Source: Serratia nematodiphila DZ0503SBS1 (GTDB lineage: Bacteria; Pseudomonadota; Gammaproteobacteria; Enterobacterales; Enterobacteriaceae). Taken from it: a stretch of DNA of 64,000 bases. Below the pieces are notes generated by a model that ran no database searches, was not told the DNA's origin, and was given only the letters and a program-made list of their open reading frames with translations. Below, one piece after another: positions 1-12,953 of the stretch. The position numbers were made by a program, and so were the translations under genes. Location of the stretch: positions 1 to 64,000 of the forward strand of contig NZ_JPUX01000001.1 in NCBI RefSeq assembly GCF_000738675.1, in the 5' to 3' direction. Positions within the stretch are counted from its first letter, which is position 1, and each line of letters starts with the position of its first letter.

Positions 1-1831
<1,831 letters not shown>

Positions 1832-1967
1832 TCACAACCCGAAGATGTTTCCATCGTTCGCGCTGCAAACATTTGAGAGACTCTATGACAGGTTACTCTT
1901 TATCCCAATACTTCTACGGAGGGATAAATTTCAGCCGTCATGTTTCAATTTTCAGCTTGTTCCAGAT

Positions 1968-1979
1968 TGTTAAAGAGCA
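1968..1979 (-). promoter_or_regulatory. boxA antitermination signal in the 16S-23S spacer
   Basis: The minus strand reads TGCTCTTTAACA, the rrn boxA core. It lies just upstream of the 23S gene and matches the copy in the 16S leader. boxA loads the Nus factor antitermination complex on rRNA transcripts. Confidence 0.8.
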
Positions 1980-2038
1980 AAATACTTCGCAGCATACTGT
2001 CGCCAATATACTCTGAAGTATTGAAATACCGGACTATA

Positions 2039-2114
2039 TGGTGGAGCTAAGCGGGATCGAACCGCTGACCTCCTGCGTGCAAGGCAGGCGCTCTCCCAGC
2101 TGAGCTATAGCCCC
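2039..2114 (-). tRNA. alaT: tRNA-Ala (anticodon TGC)
   Basis: This 76-base cloverleaf on the minus strand starts GGGGCTATAGCTCAGC and ends with encoded CCA. The anticodon stem CCTGC/GCAGG encloses the loop with TGC. It lies in the 16S-23S spacer as the second tRNA after tRNA-Ile, the standard arrangement for one class of enterobacterial rrn operon. The gene symbol is by analogy. Confidence 0.97.
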
Positions 2115-2153
2115 ATACAGTCACGCGCAGTACCTTTTCCACTTCATGAGAAG

Positions 2154-2230
<77 letters not shown>

Positions 2231-2304
2231 ATAAAGGTATTTCTGCTCGTTACTTTCTATCAGACAATCTGTGTGAGCACGCCACTCGAACTAATATCTT
2301 TAGG

Positions 2305-3846
<1,542 letters not shown>

Positions 3847-4000
3847 AAAGCTTGATGTGCTTCCACTCGAGAAGCGATGCTCAAAGATTTACTGCATGAA
3901 TTTTACTTCAGTTAGTCACTCTTCAAGACTTGATATTTTTTTGCATCCGAAGATGCTGGATATCGTCTTGTGGAGTGCCCACACAGATTGTCTGATAAAT

Positions 4001-4012
4001 TGTTAAAGAGCA
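4001..4012 (-). promoter_or_regulatory. boxA antitermination signal in the rrn leader
   Basis: The minus strand reads TGCTCTTTAACA between promoter P2 and the 16S gene. It is identical to the spacer copy at 1968-1979. It is the expected entry point for Nus-factor antitermination of the rRNA operon. Confidence 0.85.
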
Positions 4013-4043
4013 GCGCCGAGAAACTCATCGGCGCGGGCTGCGT

Positions 4044-4071
4044 ATACTACGCTTTTCGCCCGGAGAGTCAA
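4044..4071 (-). promoter_or_regulatory. rRNA operon promoter P2
   Basis: On the minus strand, -35 TTGACT and -10 TAGTAT are separated by 16 bases. The element sits about 200 bases upstream of the 16S gene, the usual position of rrn P2. A GC-rich stretch follows the -10, as expected for stringently controlled promoters. Confidence 0.8.
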
Positions 4072-4140
4072 GCGTTTATTTCGCTTTCTTCTCGCTGACC
4101 CGGCGGCTTGTCAGTCGTTGTTCCCGGTCAGTGGAGGCGC

Positions 4141-4168
4141 ATTATAGGGAGTTCTCGGCGAGCCGCAA
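4141..4168 (-). promoter_or_regulatory. rRNA operon promoter P1
   Basis: On the minus strand, -35 TTGCGG and a perfect -10 TATAAT have 16-base spacing and are followed by GCGCC, the usual GC-rich discriminator. The A/T-rich stretch upstream (about 4171-4191) fits an UP element. The stretch 3847-4219 holds only the rrn leader and these promoters. Confidence 0.85.
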
Positions 4169-4219
4169 CCCCTATTTTCAATATTTTTTCCGACCGTTGA
4201 ATGTTTGACCAAAACACCG

Positions 4220-5083
4220 TTAAAGCGGCAGTTTTTTCAACGATTTAAAGCCATAGCCCTGCAAAACGGGCAATAAAGCGTCAGTATCTTCATTTAACGC
4301 CATGCAATACGCCAGATTCTCTTCCTGGCTCGAGACCAGGCTTTCCTGCGTAGAGATGAGCCAGGCGGTGCGGCGGGCAATCGCCGCGCCGGAATCCACC
4401 AATCGGGTGCCTTCGGGCAACACCTGCATCAGCTCTTCAGCTAACAGAGGAAAATGGGTGCAGCCCAGCACGACCGTATCCGGCGGCTCGCGCATGCTCA
4501 GCCAAGGATGCAGGATCTTCTTCAGCACCGGCAGCGGCACGGCTTCGCCGTGCAGCTTGGCTTCCGCCAGCTCCACCAGTTCAGAAGAGCCCAGCAGCTC
4601 AATCTTGCAATCGGTGGCGAACCGGGAAATCAGCTCATGGGTGTAGCTGCGCTGTACGGTGCCGCGGGTCGCCAACAGGCCGACAATGCCGTTGACGGTA
4701 AGACGGGCCGCAGGTTTGATGGCGGGCACCACGCCCACGACCGGGAAACTGAAACGCTCGCGCAAGGCCGGCAAGGAGACCGTGCTGGCGGTGTTGCAGG
4801 CGATGACGACAATCGCCAGAGGATGACGCTGCTGCACCGCGCCGACAATCTCCAGCACGCGCTCAACGATAAACTCTTCGGACTTCTCGCCGTAGGGGAA
4901 CGCCACGTTGTCGAACGCGTATATATAGTGGAGATCCGGCAGCAACTGCCGAATCTCCTGATACACCGACAGCCCGCCGACGCCGGAATCAAAAACCAGC
5001 ACCGTCGGGCGAGGTGTGGCGGTGCTGTTAGAAGGTATAGCTTCCAGTGAGGTAGTATTCTCTTCCTGGAGTAGCGTAGCCAT
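4220..5083 (-). CDS. murI: glutamate racemase
   Basis: MurI interconverts L- and D-glutamate in the cytoplasm and supplies D-Glu for peptidoglycan precursors. The 287-residue protein has the family signatures: FDSGVGG near residue 31, the first catalytic cysteine in ACNTAST (Cys96), and the second in LGCTHFPLL (Cys208). I chose ATG 5083 (MATLLQ) because it aligns with the E. coli N-terminus; an upstream in-frame start at 5128 would add 15 unlikely residues. The start lies inside the 3' end of btuB, a 56-base overlap in another frame, so the two genes are probably translationally linked as in E. coli. The rrn operon lies just downstream on the same strand. Confidence 0.97.
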   Translation of the reverse strand: MATLLQEENTTSLEAIPSNSTATPRPTVLVFDSGVGGLSVYQEIRQLLPDLHYIYAFDNVAFPYGEKSEEFIVERVLEIVGAVQQRHPLAIVVIACNTASTVSLPALRERFSFPVVGVVPAIKPAARLTVNGIVGLLATRGTVQRSYTHELISRFATDCKIELLGSSELVELAEAKLHGEAVPLPVLKKILHPWLSMREPPDTVVLGCTHFPLLAEELMQVLPEGTRLVDSGAAIARRTAWLISTQESLVSSQEENLAYCMALNEDTDALLPVLQGYGFKSLKKLPL

Positions 5084-6920
5084 AGGCCGTCTCATAATCT
5101 TTATCAAACAGGTTGGCAATTCTACCACGAACTGTCAGATGAGATGTGACCGGATACGAAACTGCGAGATCCCACAGGCTCACGCCGCCAAGTTTAACCG
5201 TACGCGTAGTGTAGCCGCTGTAATCACCGTCGTAGCGCTCTCCCAGATACTGGTAGGTTACCGCCCAATCAAAGTCATACAGCTGCCAGTCCAGCTCATA
5301 TTTCACCTGCTGTTTGGCGCGGCGCAACAGCACTTCGTTGGTCTTGGCGTTGCGCGGGTCGACATAATCGTAACCAATCTGATGCGTCAGCGGACCGGTA
5401 TCAAAAGACACCGTCGCTTCAACACCTTTAATCCTTGCCTGATTAACATTGTAATAGGCTGAACCTGAACCGCTTGATGCATAGCTGATCAGATTATCTA
5501 TATCATTGCGATAACCGGTAACGCGCCAGGTGACCGGGCCGGTCAGCCCCTCAAAGCCCCCTTCCCACTGTTTGCTTTCTTCCGGTTTCAAATCCGGGTT
5601 GCCGCCAAAGCTGCCGTACTGCTGCCCCAAATTTGGCGCTTTAAACGCAGTACCATAAGACGCGATGGCGCGATAGCCCTCAACAAATTCCCAAGCCACG
5701 CTGGTTTGCCAAGTGCCATGCCAACCAAACTGCGAGTTATCGTCACCGCGCACCGCACCTTCCAAAGTAAAGGCATCCACTTGTTGCTGCGCCGTCAGAT
5801 AGAGCCCGGTATTACGTTGGCTCTTGCTATCAGTGATGTAAGCCGTACCCGGTTCGATTTTCTGATTCTGCCAATCGACACCCGTACTGATATGGCCTTG
5901 AGCAACCTGGAACGTATTGCCCCACTGCACATTGTATTGCGTGGAGTCATCCAGGGTTGCAGACGCAGAATAAGGGCCGTATTTGGGATCGTAGTTATAG
6001 TCTTTGGTATGGCTATAGCTCGCGATCAACTGCGTAGCATAGATGCCGTCCTGATAGCGCAGACCGCTATCCCAACTTTGGCTATAGAGTTGGCGAGTGT
6101 CAGGCAACGCATCTAAATGCGCCGGATCCGAATAACTGTAATTACCGTCATAGGCCGTGCGATTGTCATAACCATAACCACGAACAAAGCCGCTGAACGC
6201 CTCATTGAACTTGTGCTCAATGCCGCCATACAGAGATTTGCTCATAAAGCCGTCGCGGTCAGGCTGTGCAGGATTGCCGAAGCTGTCCGGCAAGTTCGCT
6301 ATAACATTATACCCTTTGGCATAGGTGTAGTTCCCCGCCACCGTCGCCACGGTGCTGTCGCCCAGCGGCTGTTGCGTCGACGCATCGTAGGATTGATAGC
6401 CGTTGGAGCCGACGCCGGCAGCCAGCGTCGTGCCGTTCTTTTCGCGGGTGGTAATAATGTTGACTACGCCGCCGATGGCGTCGGAACCGTATACCGCCGA
6501 ACGCGGGCCGCGAATGTATTCGACTTTCTGCACCAGCGAGATCGGGATTTGGCTGAGATCGGAAGAGCCGCTGACGCCCGCCTGATTAAGGCGAATACCG
6601 TCAATTAACACCAGCACATGGCTGGAATTGGTGCCGCGAATAAACAACGAACTTTGCTGCCCCAGGCCGCCATTCTGCGCAATGTCCACGCCTGGCAAAC
6701 GGCGCATCACGTCGGTCAGGCTCTTGGCCTGCCAGCGATCGATATCGTTACGGGTGACGACGGAGGTCGGCGCCAACACGGAAGAAACCGGCTGCGGGAA
6801 ACGGTTGGCGGTCACCACCAGGTTATCGCCATTCGTGGCTGTAGTGTTGTCTTGCGCCCATCCAGAAAAAGCCGTGACGGAGGAGACCACCGCCAGCAGC
6901 GTATTTTTTGTAATTGTCAT
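5028..6920 (-). CDS. btuB: vitamin B12 TonB-dependent outer membrane receptor
   Basis: BtuB takes up cobalamin across the outer membrane using energy from TonB-ExbBD. The 630-residue protein has a signal peptide of about 22 residues (cleavage after SGWA), a TonB box DNLVVTA near residues 32-38, a plug domain to about residue 150, and a beta-barrel ending in the terminal phenylalanine of GSYTF that BamA-dependent insertion needs. I took ATG 6920 (MTITKN) because it matches the known N-terminus and gives a clean signal peptide. Expression should be controlled by the cobalamin riboswitch directly upstream. The 3' end overlaps murI by 56 bases. Confidence 0.96.
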   Translation of the reverse strand: MTITKNTLLAVVSSVTAFSGWAQDNTTATNGDNLVVTANRFPQPVSSVLAPTSVVTRNDIDRWQAKSLTDVMRRLPGVDIAQNGGLGQQSSLFIRGTNSSHVLVLIDGIRLNQAGVSGSSDLSQIPISLVQKVEYIRGPRSAVYGSDAIGGVVNIITTREKNGTTLAAGVGSNGYQSYDASTQQPLGDSTVATVAGNYTYAKGYNVIANLPDSFGNPAQPDRDGFMSKSLYGGIEHKFNEAFSGFVRGYGYDNRTAYDGNYSYSDPAHLDALPDTRQLYSQSWDSGLRYQDGIYATQLIASYSHTKDYNYDPKYGPYSASATLDDSTQYNVQWGNTFQVAQGHISTGVDWQNQKIEPGTAYITDSKSQRNTGLYLTAQQQVDAFTLEGAVRGDDNSQFGWHGTWQTSVAWEFVEGYRAIASYGTAFKAPNLGQQYGSFGGNPDLKPEESKQWEGGFEGLTGPVTWRVTGYRNDIDNLISYASSGSGSAYYNVNQARIKGVEATVSFDTGPLTHQIGYDYVDPRNAKTNEVLLRRAKQQVKYELDWQLYDFDWAVTYQYLGERYDGDYSGYTTRTVKLGGVSLWDLAVSYPVTSHLTVRGRIANLFDKDYETAYGYATPGREYYLTGSYTF

Positions 6921-7004
6921 GAGAAAAGCATCCAAACTTAATTGGCGGATGCCGCAGGATCATGGCCGGTAGTTCGCGACGGCCACGGATATTGCGACGT
7001 AACA

Positions 7005-7200
7005 CCGGCAGGTCTTCGGGCTTGGGATTTGCGGGCCGCGGGGCGCGACCGGCAACGGGCGATGACTTCCCATCCTGCAGTGGACAGTGTCTGCGTCAAA
7101 ACGCTATCGCCGTGACTTCCCCTTACCGCTGCGCGTCAGCTCCGGATTCACACCGGATTCCCTTTTCACTCGCTGCTTGAGGCCGGACGGCAATGCTACG
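7005..7200 (-). promoter_or_regulatory. cobalamin riboswitch of btuB
   Basis: Read on the minus strand, this leader has the landmarks of the adenosylcobalamin riboswitch: AAAAGGGAATCCGGTG, then a GTGAATCCGG arm, the B12-box-like CACTGCAGGATGGGAAG, and the closing AAGACCTGCC. It ends about 85 bases before the btuB start. In this family, ligand binding represses btuB translation. The intergenic stretch 6921-7324 holds this element and the divergent trmA promoter region. The outer boundaries are approximate. Confidence 0.88.
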
Positions 7201-7324
7201 ATCAATGCAAATAGATGTCTAGACTGCTACTAATGTTACAAATAATAAACGCGACAAAACTGGACTTCACGGGCTGATTCCCTACAATCCCCGCTGATCA
7301 AATTTGCCTGACGAGAAGACACAC

Positions 7325-8428
7325 ATGACGCCCGAGAATTTGCCTATTGAACGTTACGATGACCAACTGGCGGAGAAAGTCGCCCGCCTGAAGACGTTGA
7401 TGTCACCGTTCGCGGCGCCCGAGCCGGAAGTGTTCCGCTCGCCAGTCGACCACTACCGCATGCGCGCCGAGTTCCGCATCTGGCACGATGCGGACGACAT
7501 GTATCACATCATGTTCGATCAGCAGACCAAGCAGCGTATTCGCGTCGATCAATTCCCGGCCGCCAGCGAACTGATCAACCGCCTGATGAGCGCCCTGATC
7601 GCCGCGCTGAAACCGGAGCCGATCCTGCGTCACAAGCTGTTCCAGATCGATTATCTGTCGACGCAAAGCGGTAAAATCATCGCCTCGCTGCTGTACCACC
7701 GCAAGCTGGATGACGCTTGGCAGCAGCGCGCCGAGCAACTGCGCGACGAGCTGCGCGCGCAGGGTTTCGACCTGCAGCTGATCGGCCGAGCGTCGAAGAC
7801 CAAGATCATGCTCGACCAGGATTATGTTGACGAAGTGCTGACGGTCGCCGGCCGCGATATGATCTACCGCCAGGTGGAAAACAGCTTTACTCAACCCAAC
7901 GCGGCCATGAACGTGCAGATGCTGGAATGGGCGCTGGCGGTCACCGCCGGTTCCAAAGGCGATTTGCTGGAGCTGTACTGCGGCAACGGCAACTTCTCGC
8001 TGGCGTTGGCGCGCAATTTCGAGCGCGTGCTGGCGACCGAGATCGCCAAGCCGTCGGTGGCGGCGGCGCAGTACAACATCGCCGCCAACCATATCGACAA
8101 TGTGCAAATCATCCGCATGGCGGCAGAAGACTTCACTCAGGCGATGAACGGAGTACGCGAATTCAACCGGTTGAAAGGCATCGATCTGAGCGGCTACAAC
8201 TGCGAGACGATTTTCGTCGATCCGCCGCGCAGCGGGCTGGACGCGGAAACGGTGAAGATGGTGCAGGCTTACCCGCGCATTCTGTATATTTCATGCAATC
8301 CGGAAACGCTGTGCGCCAACCTGGAAACGCTGCAGGCCACGCACCGGGTCAGCCGCCTGGCGCTGTTCGACCAGTTCCCGTATACCCATCACATGGAATG
8401 CGGCGTGTTGCTGGAAAAACACCGCTGA
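7325..8428 (+). CDS. trmA: tRNA (uracil-5-)-methyltransferase
   Basis: TrmA makes 5-methyluridine at position 54 of the T-loop in tRNA, using S-adenosylmethionine. The 367-residue protein has the SAM-binding segment [16 protein letters not shown] near residue 214, VDPPRSGLD near 299, and the catalytic cysteine in ISCNPETL near 324, and it ends with the conserved HHMECGVLL. The start at ATG 7325 (MTPENLP) matches E. coli; the longer frame from 7304 is not needed. It is divergent from btuB and convergent with yijD across a GC-rich hairpin. Confidence 0.97.
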   Translation: MTPENLPIERYDDQLAEKVARLKTLMSPFAAPEPEVFRSPVDHYRMRAEFRIWHDADDMYHIMFDQQTKQRIRVDQFPAASELINRLMSALIAALKPEPILRHKLFQIDYLSTQSGKIIASLLYHRKLDDAWQQRAEQLRDELRAQGFDLQLIGRASKTKIMLDQDYVDEVLTVAGRDMIYRQVENSFTQPNAAMNVQMLEWALAVTAGSKGDLLELYCGNGNFSLALARNFERVLATEIAKPSVAAAQYNIAANHIDNVQIIRMAAEDFTQAMNGVREFNRLKGIDLSGYNCETIFVDPPRSGLDAETVKMVQAYPRILYISCNPETLCANLETLQATHRVSRLALFDQFPYTHHMECGVLLEKHR

Positions 8429-8435
8429 TACGACA

Positions 8436-8460
8436 GGGGCGCCATGATGGCGCCCCGTTT
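8436..8460. terminator. hairpin between convergent trmA and yijD
   Basis: An 8-base-pair stem (GGGGCGCC at 8436-8443 with GGCGCCCC at 8449-8456) encloses loop ATGAT. It is followed by GTTTCATTA on the plus strand. The T tract is weak, but the position between converging genes fits a shared terminator. Confidence 0.55.
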
Positions 8461-8462
8461 CA

Positions 8463-8837
8463 TTACGGCTCTTGAGTCGGCGCATCCAGCGCCTTACGCG
8501 CCTTCAGCTTGACCCCAATCCACAGCACCAGCGCCACACAGATCACCGACGGCAGGAAGTTGGAGCCGATCTGCGGGTATTCGGCGCGCACGATGGCGCT
8601 GTACATCAACAGCCCCAGCAGGAAGCAGGCCGCCGCCAGCTTCGGCATGCCGTCCGGCATGGCGCGGTTCAGGTAACGCTGATGCAGACAGTACACCGCC
8701 AGCACCAACGCAATCAGCGGGAAGATCGAAAACGGCACCACCGAGCTGAACAGCGCGGCAAAGGAACCGTTGATCGAAAGGCCGGCAATCAACGCCAGCA
8801 GTAAGGTGCCATTTTCACGGCCTGGTTTTTCCATCAT
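8463..8837 (-). CDS. yijD: inner membrane protein YijD (DUF1422)
   Basis: This small membrane protein of 124 residues has about four hydrophobic segments (for example residues 12-32, 36-50 and 68-84). It matches E. coli YijD across its length, including the [10 protein letters not shown] and [11 protein letters not shown] stretches. Its molecular function is not known. It follows fabR by 12 bases on the same strand, so the two are probably co-transcribed, as in E. coli. Two adjacent methionine codons make 8837 or 8834 the start. Confidence 0.93.
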   Translation of the reverse strand: MMEKPGRENGTLLLALIAGLSINGSFAALFSSVVPFSIFPLIALVLAVYCLHQRYLNRAMPDGMPKLAAACFLLGLLMYSAIVRAEYPQIGSNFLPSVICVALVLWIGVKLKARKALDAPTQEP

Positions 8838-8849
8838 TTTTTACCTTTT

Positions 8850-9482
8850 TTATACGTGGGACACAGAAGCTTTTTCTTGTTCGCGACGATACCAGTAATA
8901 CGCCCCTTTGGAGATCATCCGCAGCTGCAGCACCAGCCGTTCTTCCAGCTGCTGCCGCTGCTCGACATCGATATCCAGCGCTTCCGCGCCGGCGCTGAAC
9001 ACGATGGTGACCATCGCTTCCGCCTGCGCTTCGGTAAAGCTGCGCGGCATGTGGTTTTCCAACTCGAGGTAGTCCGCCAGTTCGGCGATGAAATGCTGGA
9101 TCTCGCGCGCCACCGCCGCACGAAATGCCGCCGACGTGCCGGAGCGCTCGCGCAGCAGCAGGCGGAAGGCGTTCGGGTTGTTGCCGATAAATTCCATAAA
9201 GGTGGACACCGAGGTGCGGATCACGCTGCCGCCCTTGGCGATGCGTTGGCGCGCCTGGCGCATCAACTGACGCAGCATCAGGCCGCTTTCATCCACCATG
9301 GTCAGCCCAAGCTCATCCACGTCGCGGAAATGGCGGTAAAACGACGTGGGCGCGATGCCCGCCTCGCGTGAAACTTCCCGCAGGCTCAGGCTGGCGAAGC
9401 TGCGTTCGGCGCTCAGCTGGCTGAATGCGGCTTCGATCAGGGAACGACGAGTCCGTTCTTTTTGTTGTGCTCTGACGCCCAT
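8850..9482 (-). CDS. fabR: TetR-family repressor of unsaturated fatty acid synthesis
   Basis: FabR binds operators at fabA and fabB and adjusts the ratio of unsaturated to saturated fatty acids in response to acyl-ACP or acyl-CoA. The 210-residue product carries a TetR-type helix-turn-helix ([20 protein letters not shown], about residues 35-54) followed by an alpha-helical ligand domain almost identical to E. coli FabR. I chose ATG 9482 (MGVRAQQ); ATG 9488 two codons upstream is an equally possible start. It leads the fabR-yijD pair and is divergent from sthA. Confidence 0.95.
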   Translation of the reverse strand: MGVRAQQKERTRRSLIEAAFSQLSAERSFASLSLREVSREAGIAPTSFYRHFRDVDELGLTMVDESGLMLRQLMRQARQRIAKGGSVIRTSVSTFMEFIGNNPNAFRLLLRERSGTSAAFRAAVAREIQHFIAELADYLELENHMPRSFTEAQAEAMVTIVFSAGAEALDIDVEQRQQLEERLVLQLRMISKGAYYWYRREQEKASVSHV

Positions 9483-9700
9483 ATGCATATCCGGATAGGT
9501 TCCATTCTCTCAGTCTAACGCCCTAGACTCGGCAATATAGCAAATTTTATTGCAACAGCATTTATACTAACGCGCTCTATCACACTTCCGCCCTGAGCCG
9601 ATTGTGCTTTGACTCAAAAAGCCTAATGGTGATTGGGTGAGCAGCGCTATGATGTTAAGATACCGTTGTAATCTTGTATAAAAAAACAGGTCTCTCCTAC

Positions 9701-11098
9701 ATGCAACAGCACTATCAATTTGATGCCATAGTGATTGGCTCGGGCCCTGGTGGTGAAGGTGCCGCCATGGGGCTGGTGAAACAGGGCGCCCGTGTGGCCG
9801 TTATCGAACGGTACAACAACGTAGGCGGCGGATGTACCCATTGGGGCACCATCCCTTCCAAAGCCCTCCGCCACGCCGTCAGCCGCATTATCGAATTCAA
9901 CCAGAACCCGCTTTACAACAATTCGCGCACGCTTAGCGCGACCTTCCCTGACATTTTACGCCACGCCGATAACGTCATCAGCCAGCAGACCCGCATGCGC
10001 CAAGGGTTCTATGAGCGGAACCAGTGCAAGCTGTTCGCCGGCGACGCGCGCTTCATCGACGCCAACACCGTCAGCGTCAGCTACATGGACGGCACCCAGG
10101 ACACCATCCGCGCCGACCACATCGTGATCGCCTGCGGCTCGCGCCCTTACCATCCGGCCAGCGTCGATTTCAATCACCCGCGCATCTACGACAGCGACTC
10201 CATTCTCGAGCTGAGCCATGAGCCGCGCCACGTGATCATTTACGGCGCCGGGGTGATCGGCTGCGAATATGCGTCTATCTTCCGCGGCCTGAACGTCAAG
10301 GTGGATCTGATCAACACCCGCGATCGGCTGCTGGCGTTCCTCGATCAAGAGATGTCGGATTCGCTCTCTTACCACTTCTGGAACAACGGCGTGGTGATCC
10401 GCCACAACGAAGAATTCGAGAAGATCGAAGGCACCGAAGACGGCGTGATCGTGCACCTGAAGTCCGGCAAGAAGGTGAAAGCGGACTGCCTGCTGTACGC
10501 TAACGGCCGTACCGGCAACACCGATTCGTTGGGGTTGGAGAACGTCGGTCTGGAGTCGGACAGCCGCGGGCTGCTGAAAGTGAACAGCATGTATCAGACC
10601 GCGCTGTCGCACATCTATGCGGTCGGTGACGTGATCGGCTATCCGAGCCTGGCTTCCGCCGCCTACGATCAGGGCCGCATCGCCGCGCAAGCGATCGCCT
10701 CCGGCGAAGCCAGCGGTCACTTAATCGAAGATATCCCGACCGGCATCTACACCATTCCGGAAATCAGCTCCGTCGGCAAAACCGAGCAGGAACTGACCGC
10801 GATGAAGGTGCCGTATGAAGTGGGCCGCGCCCAGTTCAAGCATCTGGCGCGCGCGCAGATAGCCGGGATGAACGTCGGCAGCCTGAAGATCCTGTTCCAT
10901 CGCGACACCCTGCAGATCCTCGGGATCCACTGCTTCGGCGAGCGTGCGGCGGAGATCATCCACATCGGTCAGGCGATCATGGAACAGAAAGGTGAAGGCA
11001 ATACCATCGAGTATTTCGTTAATACGACCTTCAACTATCCGACCATGGCCGAAGCCTACCGGGTGGCGGCGCTTAACGGCTTAAACCGCCTGTTTTAA
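9701..11098 (+). CDS. sthA: soluble pyridine nucleotide transhydrogenase
   Basis: SthA (UdhA) is a cytoplasmic flavoprotein that mainly reoxidises NADPH with NAD+. The 465-residue protein has the FAD motif GSGPGGEG near residues 13-20, a second nucleotide fold at [12 protein letters not shown], and the C-terminal dimerisation domain. The disulfide-reductase motif reads [13 protein letters not shown]: Cys45 is kept but the second redox cysteine is Thr50, the hallmark that separates SthA from Lpd-type enzymes. The start at ATG 9701 fits the E. coli length of 466. Its 3' end overlaps the 3' end of oxyR by 18 bases, in convergent orientation. Confidence 0.97.
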   Translation: MQQHYQFDAIVIGSGPGGEGAAMGLVKQGARVAVIERYNNVGGGCTHWGTIPSKALRHAVSRIIEFNQNPLYNNSRTLSATFPDILRHADNVISQQTRMRQGFYERNQCKLFAGDARFIDANTVSVSYMDGTQDTIRADHIVIACGSRPYHPASVDFNHPRIYDSDSILELSHEPRHVIIYGAGVIGCEYASIFRGLNVKVDLINTRDRLLAFLDQEMSDSLSYHFWNNGVVIRHNEEFEKIEGTEDGVIVHLKSGKKVKADCLLYANGRTGNTDSLGLENVGLESDSRGLLKVNSMYQTALSHIYAVGDVIGYPSLASAAYDQGRIAAQAIASGEASGHLIEDIPTGIYTIPEISSVGKTEQELTAMKVPYEVGRAQFKHLARAQIAGMNVGSLKILFHRDTLQILGIHCFGERAAEIIHIGQAIMEQKGEGNTIEYFVNTTFNYPTMAEAYRVAALNGLNRLF

Positions 11099-11998
11099 CG
11101 CGCTGTCGATGTAGCCCTGCATGTGCTCGCGGATCGCTTCGGCCAACTGCTCATAACGGCTGCGCAGTGGGGAACCGGGGCGATACACCAACGCGATGGT
11201 GCGCTTCGGCTCCGGCTTGTAGCAATCCAGATAGCACACGCCGTCGCGTTCGCGCTGCGGCGGCACCGCCAGTGACGGCAGCAGGGTAATGCCGCTGCCG
11301 GCAGCGACCATATTGCGCAACGTTTCCAGACTGGTGGCGCGGAAGTGAGTATCTTCGTCCGCGCCCGCCTGGAAGCAGAAGCCCATCGCCTGATCGCGCA
11401 GGCAGTGGCCATCTTCCAACATCAGCAGCTTCTCTCCCGCTAAATCCGGCATCGCCACGCGCTCGCGCTGCGCCCACGGGTGATCGGAGTACACCGCCAG
11501 CTTCATCGGTTCATCGAACAGAGGCACTTCGATAAACGCCTCGGTTTCCTTCACCAACGCCAGAATGGCGCAGTCCAGTTTGCCGCTGTCGAGTTGCGCC
11601 AGCAGTTGGTGGGTTTGCGCTTCGTGCAGGTACATTTCCAGTTTCGGGAAGGTTTTGTGCAGTGTCGGTATGATCTGCGGCAGCAGATAAGGCCCCACGG
11701 TCGGGATCAGGCCGATGTGCAGCGGCCCGGACATGGCTTCGCCCTGCTGGCTGGCCATCTCCTTCAACACTTTCACTTCGCGCAGCACGGTACGCGCCTG
11801 CTCCACCAGCAACAGACCGGCCTGGGTGAACAGCACCTTGCGGCTGGTGCGCTCGAGCAGCATGACGCCCAACTCGTCTTCCAGCTTGCGGATCTGCCCG
11901 CTCAGCGTGGGCTGGCTCACATGGCATGAATCGGCCGCGCGGCGGAAGTGCCGGTGCTCGGCCAAGGCGACCAGATACTCTAAATCACGAATATTCAT
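11081..11998 (-). CDS. oxyR: peroxide-sensing LysR-type regulator OxyR
   Basis: OxyR activates peroxide defence genes after hydrogen peroxide forms an intramolecular disulfide. The 305-residue protein has an N-terminal winged helix-turn-helix (residues 1-60) and a LysR substrate domain. The sensing cysteines Cys199 and Cys208 are present in [13 protein letters not shown]. The start at ATG 11998 (MNIRDLEYL) matches E. coli; the frame opens six codons earlier. The divergent neighbour is a peroxiredoxin-glutaredoxin fusion rather than the OxyS sRNA found in E. coli. The shared 151-base promoter region has several ATAG quarter-sites. Confidence 0.97.
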   Translation of the reverse strand: MNIRDLEYLVALAEHRHFRRAADSCHVSQPTLSGQIRKLEDELGVMLLERTSRKVLFTQAGLLLVEQARTVLREVKVLKEMASQQGEAMSGPLHIGLIPTVGPYLLPQIIPTLHKTFPKLEMYLHEAQTHQLLAQLDSGKLDCAILALVKETEAFIEVPLFDEPMKLAVYSDHPWAQRERVAMPDLAGEKLLMLEDGHCLRDQAMGFCFQAGADEDTHFRATSLETLRNMVAAGSGITLLPSLAVPPQRERDGVCYLDCYKPEPKRTIALVYRPGSPLRSRYEQLAEAIREHMQGYIDSALKQAV

Positions 11999-12149
11999 TG
12001 TTTCCCTCCATTCCATGATAGCTCATGGCGATAGATAAGATAGCAATGAGCGATTAGATCTATCAAGCCCCAGCGACAATAATGTGTCCCAACGAAGCGA
12101 TATCGCGCTAAATGCTAAAAATTACTTTTCCTAATTAAGGGGTTAATCA

Positions 12150-12881
12150 ATGTTTACCAGTCAAGAAGGCAAGAAAGTTCCTCAGGTTACTTTCCACACC
12201 CGTCAGGGCGACCAATGGATTGATGTGACCACTGATGACCTGTTCAAAAACAAAACCGTTATCGTGTTCTCGCTGCCGGGCGCGTTTACGCCGACCTGCT
12301 CTTCAAGCCATCTGCCGCGTTACAACGAGCTGTCCAGCGTATTCAAGCAGCACGGCGTCGACAGCATTCTTTGCGTCTCGGTGAACGACACCTTCGTCAT
12401 GAACGCCTGGAAAGCCGATCAGCATGCGGAAAACATCACTTTCGTGCCGGACGGCAACGGTGAATTCACCAAAGGTATGAACATGCTGGTTGAGAAAGCG
12501 GATCTGGGCTTTGGCCCTCGCTCATGGCGCTACTCGATGCTGGTGCGCGACGGCGTGGTCGAGAAAATGTTTGTCGAACCAAACAAGCCGGGCGACCCGT
12601 TTGAAGTGTCCGACGCCGACACCATGCTGAAATACCTGGCGCCGGAATTCAAAGTGCAGGAATCGGTCTCCCTGTTCACCAAACCGGGCTGCCCATTCTG
12701 CGCCAAAGCCAAGCAGATGCTGCAAGAGCGCGGCATTCAGTATGAAGAGATCGTGCTGGGCAAAGACGCCACCACCGTCAGCCTGCGCGCCGTCAGCGGC
12801 CGCGCCACGGTGCCGCAGGTATTCATCGGCGGCCGTCACATCGGCGGCAGCGACGATCTGGAAACCTTCCTGTCAGCTTAA
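12150..12881 (+). CDS. hybrid peroxiredoxin-glutaredoxin
   Basis: This is a fusion of a Prx5-type peroxiredoxin (residues 1-165) and a glutaredoxin (about 170-243). It reduces peroxides with electrons taken directly from glutathione, as shown for the Haemophilus influenzae homologue. The peroxidatic cysteine is Cys50 in GAFTPTC. The glutaredoxin active site is CPFC at 181-184, followed by the TVPQVFIGG glutathione-binding loop. It sits divergent from oxyR, so OxyR control is likely. A strong terminator follows at 12911. Confidence 0.95.
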   Translation: MFTSQEGKKVPQVTFHTRQGDQWIDVTTDDLFKNKTVIVFSLPGAFTPTCSSSHLPRYNELSSVFKQHGVDSILCVSVNDTFVMNAWKADQHAENITFVPDGNGEFTKGMNMLVEKADLGFGPRSWRYSMLVRDGVVEKMFVEPNKPGDPFEVSDADTMLKYLAPEFKVQESVSLFTKPGCPFCAKAKQMLQERGIQYEEIVLGKDATTVSLRAVSGRATVPQVFIGGRHIGGSDDLETFLSA

Positions 12882-12910
12882 TAAGTAATAACAAAGCCAA
12901 CGTGAACTTT

Positions 12911-12936
12911 GGCGGGCTACGGCCCGCCTTTTTTTT
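12911..12936 (+). terminator. intrinsic terminator after the prx-grx gene
   Basis: The stem GGCGGGC/GCCCGCC with loop TACG is followed by eight T residues. It separates the peroxiredoxin gene from the downstream flavoprotein gene, whose ribosome binding site begins 9 bases after the T run. Confidence 0.9.
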
Positions 12937-12953
12937 ACCTTTCAGGAGCGGAT

